Source of the DNA: Actinomadura viridilutea | GTDB lineage: Bacteria; Actinomycetota; Actinomycetes; Streptosporangiales; Streptosporangiaceae | Assembly: GCA_003001795.1 (NCBI GenBank) | Contig: PVNI01000016.1 | Coordinates: forward strand, 1-64,000 | DNA: 64,000 nt | Reading direction: 5' to 3' | Shown: positions 8,660-17,695 of the stretch, piece after piece | How the letters are laid out: every line of letters begins with the position of its first letter | Position numbering within the stretch: position 1 is the first letter of the stretch | Notes under the pieces: generated by a model | The model's input: the letters and a program-made list of their open reading frames with translations, nothing else | What the model was told of the DNA's origin: nothing | Database searches by the model: none | Translations under genes and position numbers: made by a program

Positions 8660-9616
8660 TCAGACGGTCAGGACAATCTTTCCGACGTGCACGCTGTCCT
8701 CCAGCAGCCGGTGCGCCCGCGCCGCCTCCGCCATGGGCACGGTGCGGTCCAGGACCGGCCGCACGGCGCCCGACTCCAGCAGCGGCCACACGTGCTCGCG
8801 CACCGCCGCCACGATCGCGGCCTTCTCGGCGGCGGGACGGGCCCGCAGCGACGTCGCGTGCACCGACGCCCGCTTGCGCAGCAGCTCGTTCAGGTCGAGC
8901 TCGGCGCGGCGACCGCCCTGCAACCCGATGACCACCAGCCGGCCGCCGGGGGCCAGCGCCGACACGTTGCGCGCCAGGTACGCCGCCCCCATGTTGTCGA
9001 GTATCACGTCGAACGGGCCGTGCTCGGTGAAGTCGTCCTCGCGGTAGTTGATCGCCTCGTCGGCGCCGAGCTCCCGGCAGCGCTCGGCCTTCCGCGCGCT
9101 GCCCACCGTGCACAGCACCCGCGCCCCGTGCGCCCGCGCGAGCTGGATCGCCATGGTGCCGATGCCGCTCGCGCCGCCGTGCACGAGGAACGTCTCCCCC
9201 TTGGCCAGGCGCGCCAGCATGAACACGTTCGACCACACCGTGCACGCGACCTCGGGCAGCCCCGCCGCCTCGACGAGGCCGACGCCGCGCGGCACCGGCA
9301 GCACGTGGCCGGCGGGCACCGCGACCCGTTCGGCGTAGCCTCCGCCCCCGAGCAGCGCGCACACCTCGTCGCCGACCCGCCAGCCGGTGACGCCTTCGCC
9401 GAGCGCGGCGACCCGGCCGGAAACCTCCAGCCCCGGGTACGGGGGAGCCCCGTCCGGCGGCGGATAGAACCCGCGGCGCTGCATCACGTCCGCCCGGTTG
9501 ACCCCGGCGGCCGCCACGTCGATGAGCACCTCGCCCGGCCCGGCCTGCGGGTCCGGGACGGCCGTCCATTCCAGGACGTCGGGCTCTCCCGGTTCGCGGA
9601 TGACGATGGCATGCAT
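8660..9616 (-). CDS. NAD(P)H-quinone oxidoreductase, PIG3/zeta-crystallin type
   Basis: A 318-residue zinc-independent medium-chain dehydrogenase/reductase. The N-terminal GroES-like part has AAGVNRADVMQRRGFYPPP and PGLEVSGRV. The Rossmann part has the nucleotide loop VHGGASGIGTMAIQLA (about residue 145). The GVNRADVMQR signature and the lack of the zinc-binding cysteine cluster place it with PIG3-like quinone reductases. The ATG at 9616 (MHAIVI) is chosen over an upstream GTG at 9625. It is followed closely by bpa. Confidence 0.92.
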   Translation of the reverse strand: MHAIVIREPGEPDVLEWTAVPDPQAGPGEVLIDVAAAGVNRADVMQRRGFYPPPDGAPPYPGLEVSGRVAALGEGVTGWRVGDEVCALLGGGGYAERVAVPAGHVLPVPRGVGLVEAAGLPEVACTVWSNVFMLARLAKGETFLVHGGASGIGTMAIQLARAHGARVLCTVGSARKAERCRELGADEAINYREDDFTEHGPFDVILDNMGAAYLARNVSALAPGGRLVVIGLQGGRRAELDLNELLRKRASVHATSLRARPAAEKAAIVAAVREHVWPLLESGAVRPVLDRTVPMAEAARAHRLLEDSVHVGKIVLTV

Positions 9617-9792
9617 ACCGATCACGCTACCGGGCCTTCGGGGCGCACAGCCTCCTGATTAGGGACGGCCCTTCGGGCGGTTGTGGTGCGTCTTTCGCGT
9701 AGGCGGATGGTAAAGGCCCATGGGTATCCTGCCCTGGGGTCATGCCATCCGGCTCCACATGGACGTTCGAGGCGGGGTCGAGGGGAGAGACG

Positions 9793-11988
9793 GTGGCGAG
9801 GAACGAGCACGACGGGCGGTCGCTGGAGGAGCGCCTGGCATCCCTGGACGCGATGAGCAGCCAGGGCGTCGATCCCGCTCCGTCCGGCGGGCCGGGCCCG
9901 GGCAACGCGTCTCCCGCCGAGTCGCCGCCCGCCGCGGCGCCGGCGGCGGACGACGCCACTGACGACGCCACTGACCGAACGAACGCTTCGCCCTCCGCGT
10001 CCCCCGCATCTTCCGCACCTTCCGCGGCCGAGGCGGAGGCCACCGTGGCCGACGCGGAGGCGACGCGTCCGGGCGGCGACCAGAACCCGTCCGGGAACGA
10101 GCCGACGGCAGGCCAGCCGCTGCCCGAGGCCCCCGCGAACCCGTGGGCGGCGCCCCCGCCGTTCCAGGGCGCGCCGCCGGAGCCGCCCCAGGGCGGACCG
10201 TCGCAGCCTCCGGCCGACGTGCCGCAGCCCCCGAGCTTCACCCCGTACGGGGACATGCCCGCGCCGCAGTACACGCCGCCCCCGCCGTTCGACGGGAGCC
10301 AGCCGCCTCCGCAGCCCTACGACGGCAGCCCGATGCCGCAGCCCTTCGACGGCGGCATGCTGCCCCCTCCGTACGCGGGCATGGTCGGCGGCTACCCGCC
10401 GGTGTACGAGCCGCCGCAGCCGCCTCCGCCTCCCCCGGGGTTCGAAGGCGCGATGCCCCCGCCGCCTCCGCCGTACGAGGCGCCCGCCGTCCCGCCCCAG
10501 CCCGCCTCCGAGGGCGGACAGCCGGGGAGCGACACGCCGCCGCCCTTCCAGGCGCCGGTGCCGCCGCAGTACCACGCTGCTCCGACGCCCGCCGACCAGG
10601 CGGCGCCGCCGCTGGAACAGCTGCCGCCCTACCCCACCGAGCAGCCCTCCCAGGGCGACCCGCAGTCCGCGTCCGCGGGCGAGGCCGCGCCCGCCGAGCC
10701 GGACACGCAGCCGGGCCGGCCCGTCCAGCCGGGCCAGCAGGACGCCCCGCCGCAGGAAGGGCAGCAGGGCCAGCCGGGCGGCGCCCCGCAGGAAGGCCAG
10801 CCCGGGCAGCCGGGCCAGCCGGGTGTGCCGCCGTACGGCATGCCCGCCATGCCCGTGCCCGCGTACGACCCCAACAGCAACCCGGTTCCGGGGTTCGACC
10901 AGCCACCCGCCTACCAGCCGCCGGCGGGGTACGCGCCGACGGCGCCCGCCCAGCCCCCGGCCGGCGGGTACGCGCAGCCTCCCGCGCATCCGGGCGCCCC
11001 GGGCCACGGCGGCCAGCCGCACCCGCAGGCGCCGCAAGGGCCGCCCCCGGAGAGCTCCGAAAGCCTCAGCTCGGAGAACCTGCTCGGCCACCGGCGCATC
11101 GCCCCGTCCGGCGGATGGCGCCGCGCCGTCTACAAGGCCACCGGTGGCGCCATCCACCCTGGGGAGTCGCAGGCCGAGCTGCGGCGCAAGGACCTCATCG
11201 CGCGGGCCCGGACCCCCGTGGTGTCCGGTCACCACCGCGTCGCGGTCATGTCCCTCAAGGGCGGCGTCGGCAAGACCACCACGACCGTGGGCCTGGGCTC
11301 GATGCTGGCGTCGCTGCGCGGCGACCGGGTGATCGCCGTGGACGCCAACCCCGACCGCGGCACCCTGTCGGACAAGCTGCGGCTGGAGACCGCGGCGACC
11401 GTCCGCGACCTGCTCAACAACCGCGACAAGATCCACCGCTACGCCGACGTGCGCGCCTTCACCTCGCAGAACGAGGCGCGGCTGGAGGTGCTGGCCTCCG
11501 ACCGCGACCCGGCGGTCAGCGAGGCGTTCAGCGCCGAGGACTACTCCGCGGTGGCCGTGGTGCTCGAGCAGTTCTACACGATCTGCATCACCGACTGCGG
11601 GACGGGCCTGCTGCACTCGGCCATGGCCGGGGTGCTCAGCCTGGCCGACCAGCTCGTCCTGGTGAGCTCCCCGTCGGTGGACGGCGCCCGCTCCGCCAGC
11701 GCGACCCTCGACTGGCTGGAGGCGCACGACCACGGCCACCTGGTCCGCAACGGCGTGGTGGTGCTGTCGATGGTCCGCAACCGCACCCGCAGCCAGGTCG
11801 ACCTCGACAAGCTGCAGGCCCACTTCGAGAGCCGCTGCCGCGGCGTCGTCCGCGTCCCCTACGACGACCACCTGGAGGAGGGCGCCGAGGTGGACCTGGA
11901 GCAGCTGGCCCCCGCGACCCGCGAGGCGTACCTGCAGCTGGCCGCCATGGTCGGCGACGGCTTCGCCATGCAGCGCGCCAAGGAGTGA
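9793..11988 (+). CDS. Proline-rich MinD/ParA-like ATPase (EspI-like, ESX-associated)
   Basis: 731 residues. The N-terminal 430 or so are very rich in Pro, Gln and Gly with no stable domain. The C-terminal 260 residues form a SIMIBI-class ATPase with the deviant Walker A SLKGGVGKTTTT (about residue 488), a DANPDRGTLSDKL switch and the TDCGTGLLHSAM Walker B region. This architecture is that of EspI (Rv3876-like) proteins linked to type VII secretion. GTG 9793 is preferred to ATG 9742 because AGGGGAGAG lies 4-6 bases before it. It is isolated from the other ESX genes, which lie 37 kb away and include a second shorter ATPase of the same class. Confidence 0.85.
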   Translation: MARNEHDGRSLEERLASLDAMSSQGVDPAPSGGPGPGNASPAESPPAAAPAADDATDDATDRTNASPSASPASSAPSAAEAEATVADAEATRPGGDQNPSGNEPTAGQPLPEAPANPWAAPPPFQGAPPEPPQGGPSQPPADVPQPPSFTPYGDMPAPQYTPPPPFDGSQPPPQPYDGSPMPQPFDGGMLPPPYAGMVGGYPPVYEPPQPPPPPPGFEGAMPPPPPPYEAPAVPPQPASEGGQPGSDTPPPFQAPVPPQYHAAPTPADQAAPPLEQLPPYPTEQPSQGDPQSASAGEAAPAEPDTQPGRPVQPGQQDAPPQEGQQGQPGGAPQEGQPGQPGQPGVPPYGMPAMPVPAYDPNSNPVPGFDQPPAYQPPAGYAPTAPAQPPAGGYAQPPAHPGAPGHGGQPHPQAPQGPPPESSESLSSENLLGHRRIAPSGGWRRAVYKATGGAIHPGESQAELRRKDLIARARTPVVSGHHRVAVMSLKGGVGKTTTTVGLGSMLASLRGDRVIAVDANPDRGTLSDKLRLETAATVRDLLNNRDKIHRYADVRAFTSQNEARLEVLASDRDPAVSEAFSAEDYSAVAVVLEQFYTICITDCGTGLLHSAMAGVLSLADQLVLVSSPSVDGARSASATLDWLEAHDHGHLVRNGVVVLSMVRNRTRSQVDLDKLQAHFESRCRGVVRVPYDDHLEEGAEVDLEQLAPATREAYLQLAAMVGDGFAMQRAKE

Positions 11989-12080
11989 AACCGCCGGTCG
12001 GCTCGTCCATTCGTGGGGCCCGCCCGCCGGCCCGCCGTGCCGGAGCGGACGGGCGGCGCCAGGCGTTAAAGTCGCGACCC

Positions 12081-12470
12081 GTGGTCGACAACGTGTACGT
12101 GGGCAAGGCCGCGGTCGACGCCGCCGCGGACCGCGGCTGGCTGCTGGGGCACTTCAAACCGCCGGGCGATCCGCGCCACAGCGACGACGTCGAGATCAAG
12201 TGGGGCGTCCACCCGCGCGGGGAGCGGCGCGCCCGCTGGACCGAGGGCGAGAAGCGCACCGCCCTCCTGGTCCTGATCAGCGGGCGCTTCCGGCTGGAGT
12301 TCCCCGGCGGCGACGTGGTGCTGTCCGAGCAGGGCGACTACGTCGTGTGGGGTCCGGGCGTCGACCATTCCTGGGAGGCCGAGGAGGACTCGATCGTCAT
12401 GACCGTCCGCTGGCCGTCCATCCCCGGCTACCGCGTCGACGACCCCGACGAGTCCGACGACGGCTCCTGA
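12081..12470 (+). CDS. Small cupin-like protein
   Basis: 129 residues forming one predicted small beta-barrel: HSDDVEIKWGVHP, LVLISGRFRLEFPG and YVVWGPGVDHSWEA follow the two-motif cupin pattern with a possible metal-binding His. GTG at 12081 begins the conserved-looking VDNVYVGKAA segment. It follows the EspI-like gene by 90 bp. The family is common in actinomycetes; its ligand is unknown. Confidence 0.75.
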   Translation: MVDNVYVGKAAVDAAADRGWLLGHFKPPGDPRHSDDVEIKWGVHPRGERRARWTEGEKRTALLVLISGRFRLEFPGGDVVLSEQGDYVVWGPGVDHSWEAEEDSIVMTVRWPSIPGYRVDDPDESDDGS

Positions 12471-12610
12471 CCCCGCCGCCGGGAACGCGATGGGGGCGTT
12501 GAGCGAGACACGGCTGGGAGACGGGATCGCGACGCCGCGGGCGGCTGATGAGATCTGGGCGGCGTCCTCGACGTCCGGCGCGGGCGCCGAGGACGCAGCG
12601 CCGCGGGTGG

Positions 12611-12700
12611 CGGAGGCTGTGGGATTCGAACCCACGGAGCCGGGGCTGCCGACTCAACGGTTTTCAAGACCGTCGCACTCGTCCACTATGCGAAGCCTCC
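12611..12700 (-). tRNA. tRNA-Ser (anticodon UGA)
   Basis: Read on the minus strand, the 7-bp acceptor stem GGAGGCT pairs with AGCCTCC. The anticodon stem ACGGT/ACCGT closes the loop CTTGAAA (anticodon TGA). A long variable arm and a T-arm with GGTTCGAATCC follow, with discriminator G, as expected of a class II tRNA-Ser. CCA is not encoded. Confidence 0.96.
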
Positions 12701-12894
12701 AGTGAGCAGCCCCCACGATAGCGGCAAGCGCGGGGTGAGTTCACGGGGCTTATGAGGGTGCGGGGGCGCGGCGCGGAACGGCTGATCGCGCCGCTGATCG
12801 GCGGGCGGCGTCCGACGGTGCGTCCCGGGCGAAGCGCTGTCCATCGGGTCATTCGGCCTGAAGGGCGGCGAAAGCATCCGTTACCCTCGACCGC

Positions 12895-13071
12895 ATGTCG
12901 CAGACACCCAACGATCCGGCAGGGTCGACGCAGCAGTTCCAGCAGTGGGCCTACCAGCAGCAGGGGCAGCCGGAGAAGGGCGCGAAGGTGAACGTCGGGC
13001 TCATCGCCGGCGTCGTCGCCGTGCTGGCCCTCGTCGCGATCATCGTGGTCGCGCTCATGATCAGCATGTGA
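12895..13071 (+). CDS. Small single-span membrane protein
   Basis: A 58-residue reading frame from ATG 12895: a hydrophilic Gln-rich head (QQFQQWAYQQQGQPEKG), then one hydrophobic helix (about residues 33-56) to the C-terminus. Similar tiny Gln/Pro-rich plus transmembrane proteins are common in Actinomadura-type genomes. GC at third positions fits coding. No function known. Confidence 0.6.
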   Translation: MSQTPNDPAGSTQQFQQWAYQQQGQPEKGAKVNVGLIAGVVAVLALVAIIVVALMISM

Positions 13072-13129
13072 GAGCCGGGGACGACCCGCCGTCCGCCGGC
13101 CCGGCCGGGGGACCCCGCCGGCGGGCCGT

Positions 13130-13879
13130 TCAGCGGCCGTTGCTGGAGAAGTGCTGGTAGTCCTTGGCGCCCCTCCAGTCGCCGCCCCACCCCCAGCCGA
13201 TCGAGGCGAACGCCTTCACCACCGCGTCGCCCTTGTGGATGACGCCCGGATCGCGGCGCTTGCGGTTCTTGAACTTCACGCATTTGCGGTGCGCGACGGT
13301 CCCGTTCGCCGACACGTAGGGGTTCTCGCACGGGTTGATGTCGATCGCCAGGCCGTAGGCGTGCTGCGACCAGCTGCTCGACCCGGTGGCGGGACGGCAG
13401 TTGAACGCCGAGGTGTTGTCGGCCTCGATCGAGTCGAAGTCGCTGCCCTTGTAGACGTCCACGGGCTCCATGCGCCGGATGGGGTAGCGCATCCGGTAGA
13501 GCTTGCGGAACACGGTCACCAGGTCGTCGGCGACCCTGGCGTTGACGACCAGGCGCCCGTCGGCGTGCGGCCGTCCGTCCATGCCCCAGTACGTCATCTC
13601 GATCATCCGCAGCCCCGACACCGGCACGGGGCAGCCCCTGCGCCACGAATGGCGCAGCTGCCGCGCCGTCACCTTCGTGATCCGCGCGCGGAACTGTTGC
13701 TTTGCGCCCGTCCCGCCGCCGGACGGCGTCGACACGGCCGTCGGGGACGGTTGCGTCGGCGGGGTGGCCGGTTCCGGCGCGGAGCGGTCCGCCCCTTGGC
13801 CGCAGCCGGTCGCGCCGAGGGTGGCCGCGGCGAACGCGGTGACGACCGCCGTCGCGCGAACTGTCCATCTACCTGGCAT
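13130..13879 (-). CDS. M15-family D-alanyl-D-alanine carboxypeptidase-like lipoprotein
   Basis: 249 residues with a signal peptide ending in a possible lipobox (GATGC, about residue 27), so probably membrane-anchored outside the cell. A Pro/Ser/Thr linker follows. The C-terminal peptidase domain has SQHAYGLAIDINPCENPY, carrying the His and Asp zinc ligands of the VanY/M15 family, and a terminal DYQHFS with the third ligand. Members trim peptidoglycan stem peptides. ATG 13879 is the start that gives a proper signal peptide. The lipobox is weak because Ala, not Leu, is at -3. Confidence 0.85.
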   Translation of the reverse strand: MPGRWTVRATAVVTAFAAATLGATGCGQGADRSAPEPATPPTQPSPTAVSTPSGGGTGAKQQFRARITKVTARQLRHSWRRGCPVPVSGLRMIEMTYWGMDGRPHADGRLVVNARVADDLVTVFRKLYRMRYPIRRMEPVDVYKGSDFDSIEADNTSAFNCRPATGSSSWSQHAYGLAIDINPCENPYVSANGTVAHRKCVKFKNRKRRDPGVIHKGDAVVKAFASIGWGWGGDWRGAKDYQHFSSNGR

Positions 13880-14103
13880 GACACGAAGGATGGCACGCCG
13901 ACGGACCCCGGCTCGGCAGGACCGGCGCACCCGGCCGTTCGGGGACGGCGCGGCCGCGCGCCCTTCGGGACGGCCGGGCCGGTTCGCTACCGTGCGTTCT
14001 GGCGCGTGGCTGTCGTGAGGGGACGGGGGCGGGCACGCGCATCCGTTTCGACCACACCCCCTGCCGGGTACTGTCCCGGCGTCCCCGGCCTGAGGGAGCC
14101 GGA

Positions 14104-14514
14104 ATGACGGAGGGTCACGAGGACGGACGCCCGAGCCTGGAGGACGAGATCTTCGCCGTGGCGTCCACGGTGGAGACCGAGCAGCCGGACGAGGGGCCGC
14201 GCATCCGCGTGCGCGCGCGTCCGCCGTGGGAATGGGCGCGGAAGCTGAGCCGGCGCGACGTCGGCGTGACGGCGGCGGGTTTCCTGACGTTCGTGTTCGT
14301 CGACCTGGTGATGATGTACGCGCCGCTGATGATGAGCCGCAGGCCGAGCCTGCTGCCGCAGATGATCACGCTGCTGCTGCTGGCGTTCGGGCTGGGCGGC
14401 CTGCTGGTGGGGAAGGTCGGCGGAAGCTGGCGCCTGTTCGGCATCGGGATGATGCTCGCGTGGGGCTTCCTGACCCTCGTCTCGGTGGGGTTCCTCACCG
14501 GCCTGACGCTGTGA
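14104..14514 (+). CDS. Membrane protein of unknown function
   Basis: 136 residues: an acidic hydrophilic N-terminus of about 55 residues, then three predicted transmembrane helices (DVGVTAAGFLTFVFVDLVMM, MITLLLLAFGLGGLLVG, IGMMLAWGFLTLVSVGFL). No recognised domain. ATG 14104 is preceded by GGGAGCC. It stands alone between divergent or convergent neighbours. Confidence 0.65.
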   Translation: MTEGHEDGRPSLEDEIFAVASTVETEQPDEGPRIRVRARPPWEWARKLSRRDVGVTAAGFLTFVFVDLVMMYAPLMMSRRPSLLPQMITLLLLAFGLGGLLVGKVGGSWRLFGIGMMLAWGFLTLVSVGFLTGLTL

Positions 14515-14574
14515 CGCGGCGGCCGCGAGGCGCGGCGCCGGAGGGCGGGCGACCGGTAGCGGGGAGGCCGGCCG

Positions 14575-15036
14575 TCAGCCGGCCTGGGCGATGCGTTCGA
14601 CGACCTTCGTGAAGGCGCTGCCGATCGCGTCCAGTTCCTCGGGGGTGATGACGTCGATGAAGAAGGTGCGGACCGTCTCGACGTGGTCGCGGGCGGCCCG
14701 GTCGAGCACGGCGAAGCCCTCGTCGGTGAGGTGGGCGTAGACGCCGCGCTTGTCGTTGGGGCAGCTGCCGCGCACCACGAGGCCCTTGGCCTCCAGGCGG
14801 TTGCAGGTGTGCGACAGGCGGCTGCGGGACTGGCTGGCGTGCGCCGCGAGCTCCGCCATGCGCAGGCGCCGGTCCGGGGCCTCCGACAGGCGGACGAGGA
14901 TCTCGTACTCGGAGATCGACAGACCGTGCTTGGTCTTCAGGTCGCGGTCCATGATCTCCGTGAGCCGGACGCTGCCGTCCACGTAGGCCCTCCAGTGGCG
15001 CTGTTGCACGGCGTCGAGCCAGCGTGGTTCGCTCAT
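14575..15036 (-). CDS. MarR-family transcriptional regulator
   Basis: 153 residues with the winged-helix core LSISEYEILVRLSEAPDRRLRMAELA, recognition helix ASQSRSRLSHTCNRLEAKGLV and wing SCPNDKRGVYAHLT. It is divergent from the pirin gene, and the gap between them contains a perfect 14-bp inverted repeat. Control of the pirin gene (and itself) by this repressor is the simplest reading, as MarR/pirin pairs are common in actinomycetes. Confidence 0.9.
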   Translation of the reverse strand: MSEPRWLDAVQQRHWRAYVDGSVRLTEIMDRDLKTKHGLSISEYEILVRLSEAPDRRLRMAELAAHASQSRSRLSHTCNRLEAKGLVVRGSCPNDKRGVYAHLTDEGFAVLDRAARDHVETVRTFFIDVITPEELDAIGSAFTKVVERIAQAG

Positions 15037-15055
15037 GCTGACAGTATACCGCTCT

Positions 15056-15069
15056 GTTGAAGATTCAAC
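15056..15069. promoter_or_regulatory. Candidate MarR operator upstream of marR and pirin
   Basis: GTTGAA-GA-TTCAAC is a perfect 6-2-6 inverted repeat 20 bp upstream of the MarR start. A related degenerate copy (GTTTATCTTTCAA) lies about 50 bp further on, near 15112-15125, toward the pirin gene. Two sites flanking divergent starts suit coordinated repression. Confidence 0.55.
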
Positions 15070-15191
15070 TAATTTCGGCGCTCCGTGGGACGGGCCGTCC
15101 GGTCGGGAAATAGTTTATCTTTCAATCACGTTAGGTCCGTGTGTCGGCGCCTGCACGCCCGCAGCGCGCCCCCGATCGCTGAGGAGTACCG

Positions 15192-16205
15192 ATGCCGGCT
15201 GTCACCGCGGATCCCCTGACCCTGCCCCGCCTGCCGCGCCTGTCCGAGGCCGACACCGACTGGCGCCGCGTCGCCAAGGTCGTCACCGCCTCGCGCCACC
15301 TCGAAGGAGAGGGCTTCGAAGTCCGCCGCCCCTTCCCGGGCATGGACCTGGCGCTCGCCGACCCCTTCCTGCTGCTGGACCACATGGGCGCCGTCGAGTA
15401 CGCCCCCGGCGAGGCCAAGGGCACGCCCTGGCACCCGCACCGCGGCTTCGAGACCGTCACCTACATCATGGACGGAGCCTTCCAGCACCAGGACACCACC
15501 GGAGGCGGCGGGCTGATCACCGACGGCGCCACGCAGTGGATGACGGCCGGGGCCGGGATCCAGCACATCGAGCAGCCGCCGCCCGAACTGGTCGCCAAGG
15601 GCGGGCTGTTCCACGGCGTGCAGCTGTGGGTGAACCTGCCCCGCGCGCAGAAGTGGGTGCCGCCGCGCTACCAGGACATCGAGGCTCGCGACGTCACGCT
15701 GCTCGCCGCCGCCGACGGCGCGTCGCTCGTCCGGGTCATCGCCGGGTCGCTCGGCGAGTACGAGGGGCCGGGCGTCACCTACACGCCGATCAACTACCTG
15801 CACGCGACCGTGGCGCCCGGCGCGCGGCTGACGCTGCCGTGGCCGCGCGAGTTCAACGCCCTGGTGTACGTGCTGGCCGGGCGCGGCGCCGTCGGCGTCG
15901 AGGAGGTCGCCTTGGACGAGGGGCAGCTCGCCGTCTTCGGCGGCTCGCACCACCGGGGCGAACAGGACGGCCTGGTCGTCCGGGCCGCCGACCGGCAGCC
16001 GACGGCGGTGGGCGCGAGCGGCTGGGAGATCCTCGTGCTGGGCGGGCTGCCGATCCGCGAGCCGATCGCCCGGTACGGGCCGTTCGTGATGAACACCCGC
16101 GAGGAGATCATCCAGGCGTTCGAGGACTTCCAGGCGGGACGGATGGGGACGATCCCCGCCGAGAAGGTCCCGCACCGCTCCGCCGCCGACACGACCCTGA
16201 CCTGA
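15192..16205 (+). CDS. Pirin family protein
   Basis: A bicupin non-haem iron protein of 337 residues; some pirins act as quercetinases or redox-sensitive cofactors. The N-terminal cupin shows the iron-ligand motif HPHRGFETVTYIMDGAFQHQD and the DFGP-adjacent region DPFLLLDHMG. The family C-terminal domain follows (NALVYVLAGRGAVG). ATG 15192 has a GAGGAG site five bases upstream. It is divergent from a MarR regulator. Confidence 0.93.
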   Translation: MPAVTADPLTLPRLPRLSEADTDWRRVAKVVTASRHLEGEGFEVRRPFPGMDLALADPFLLLDHMGAVEYAPGEAKGTPWHPHRGFETVTYIMDGAFQHQDTTGGGGLITDGATQWMTAGAGIQHIEQPPPELVAKGGLFHGVQLWVNLPRAQKWVPPRYQDIEARDVTLLAAADGASLVRVIAGSLGEYEGPGVTYTPINYLHATVAPGARLTLPWPREFNALVYVLAGRGAVGVEEVALDEGQLAVFGGSHHRGEQDGLVVRAADRQPTAVGASGWEILVLGGLPIREPIARYGPFVMNTREEIIQAFEDFQAGRMGTIPAEKVPHRSAADTTLT

Positions 16206-16279
16206 CGGCCGCGCCGCCGTCGCCGTGAATCCTCCGCCGCGGGCCGAGAGCGGCTGACGGACGGGGGAGGCGTGCGCTA

Positions 16280-16303
16280 CTGTGTTCGAACAGTCGAACA
16301 CAG
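16280..16303. promoter_or_regulatory. 24-bp palindrome upstream of AAA ATPase gene
   Basis: Arms CTGTGTTCGA (16280-16289) and TCGAACACAG (16294-16303) pair perfectly around ACAG. It sits about 43 bp before the ATPase start in a short gap. The half-site contains GTTCGA, as in actinobacterial LexA boxes, but the half-sites are in the opposite order (GTTCG-N-CGAAC), so it is not a canonical SOS box. Operator is the best guess. Confidence 0.55.
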
Positions 16304-16345
16304 ATTCGACGTGCCGGTTCGAACGCGCTCGCCCGAGGAGGCGGC

Positions 16346-17680
16346 ATGGTGGCGACGGTGACCGCGATCCCCGCGACGCGCCGCCCGACGGCGCGTCGCG
16401 GGGCGCACGCGACACGCCGCAGCGGTTTCTATGCAAATCTACGGCCGCAGCTATATCGGCTCATAGAGTCCGAGAGCGTGGATCCCGTGCGCAATCCCTA
16501 CGCCCCGGGCGCCGGGCAGCGTCCCCCCGAGCTGGCCGGACGCGACCGCGAGCTGCAGCAGTTCGAAGTGGTGCTGGAGCGGGTCGCCCGCGGCCGCCCC
16601 GAGCGCAGCATGATCATCACGGGGCTGCGCGGCGTCGGCAAGACCGTGCTGCTCAACGCGTTCCGCTCCATGGCGATCCAGCGGCTGTGGGGCACCGGCA
16701 AGATCGAAGCGCGCCCCGACCAGTCGATCCGCCGCCCCGTCGCCTCCGCCCTGCACATGGCCGTGCGCGAGCTGGCCCCCCGGCACCGCGCGCCCGACCG
16801 CATCGAGCGGTTCCTCGGCGTGCTCAAGGCGTTCGCGCAGGCCGGCGAGGAGCCGTCCGGCCGGTCCAGGGCGCGGGCGCACCGCTGGCAGCCGGGCATC
16901 GAGGTGCCCGCCGTGCGCGGCCGCGCCGACTCCGGCGACCTGGAGATCGACCTGACCGAGCTGTTCGTGGACGCCGCCTCCGTCGCCACCGACGTCGGCG
17001 TCGGCATCGCGCTGTTCGTCGACGAGATGCAGGACGTCCCCGCCGACGACGTGTCCGCGCTGTGCGCCGCCTGCCACGAGCTGTCCCAGATCGGCGGGCC
17101 GCTGATCGTCGTCGGCGCCGGGCTGCCGCACCTGCCCGCCGTGCTGTCGGCCAGCAAGTCCTACTCCGAACGGCTGTTCCGCTACACGCGCATCGACCGG
17201 CTCGACCGCGAGTCCGCCGACATCGCGCTGCTGGCCCCGGCCGAACGCGAGAACGTCACCTTCACCCCCGAGGCCCTGGACGCCCTCTACGAGGCGGCCG
17301 ACGGCTACCCCTACTTCGTCCAGGCGTACGCCAAGGTCGCCTGGGACGTGGCGCCGGACAGCCCGATCACCGCCGAGGACGTCCGGGTCGCCGCGCCCGA
17401 GGCCGAGAGCGAGCTGGCCGTCGGCTTCTTCGGCAGCCGGTACGAGCGGGCGACCCCGGCCGAACGCGACTACATGCGCGCCATGGCCATGCTCGGCGAC
17501 GAGGGCGACAGCCCGGTGGCGACGTCGGCGGTCGCCGAGGAGCTGGGCCGCAAGCCCTCCAGCCTGTCCCCGGCCCGCGACGGCCTGATCAAGAAGGGGC
17601 TCATCTACAGCGCCGAACGCGGCCTGGTCGCCTTCACCGTGCCGCACTTCGGCAAGTTCCTGCGCTCCCAGCCCGCCTGA
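16346..17680 (+). CDS. AAA/STAND-type ATPase (orc1/cdc6-like fold)
   Basis: 444 residues. After an N-terminal extension of about 45 residues comes the ATPase core: NPYAPGAGQRPPELAGRDREL, Walker A ITGLRGVGKTVLLN (about residue 92), Walker B ALFVDEMQDV (about residue 228) and a sensor region. A C-terminal winged-helix-like segment follows (SSLSPARDGLIKKGLI). Homologues in streptomycetes often begin near the internal GTG at 16478, but a strong GAGGAGG site five bases before ATG 16346 supports the longer start. Cellular role unknown. Its promoter region carries a 24-bp palindrome. Confidence 0.82.
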   Translation: MVATVTAIPATRRPTARRGAHATRRSGFYANLRPQLYRLIESESVDPVRNPYAPGAGQRPPELAGRDRELQQFEVVLERVARGRPERSMIITGLRGVGKTVLLNAFRSMAIQRLWGTGKIEARPDQSIRRPVASALHMAVRELAPRHRAPDRIERFLGVLKAFAQAGEEPSGRSRARAHRWQPGIEVPAVRGRADSGDLEIDLTELFVDAASVATDVGVGIALFVDEMQDVPADDVSALCAACHELSQIGGPLIVVGAGLPHLPAVLSASKSYSERLFRYTRIDRLDRESADIALLAPAERENVTFTPEALDALYEAADGYPYFVQAYAKVAWDVAPDSPITAEDVRVAAPEAESELAVGFFGSRYERATPAERDYMRAMAMLGDEGDSPVATSAVAEELGRKPSSLSPARDGLIKKGLIYSAERGLVAFTVPHFGKFLRSQPA

Positions 17681-17695
17681 CGGGGCGTCCTACCG

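Noticed and set aside
10143..11988. Very long alternative frames across the EspI-like gene
   Set aside because: High GC leaves other frames open; they translate to Arg/Ala/Pro-rich sequence with no domains, whereas the chosen frame has a complete ATPase.
16280..16303. SOS (LexA) box
   Set aside because: The actinobacterial box is CGAAC-N4-GTTCG; here the half-sites are reversed, so a LexA assignment is not supported.
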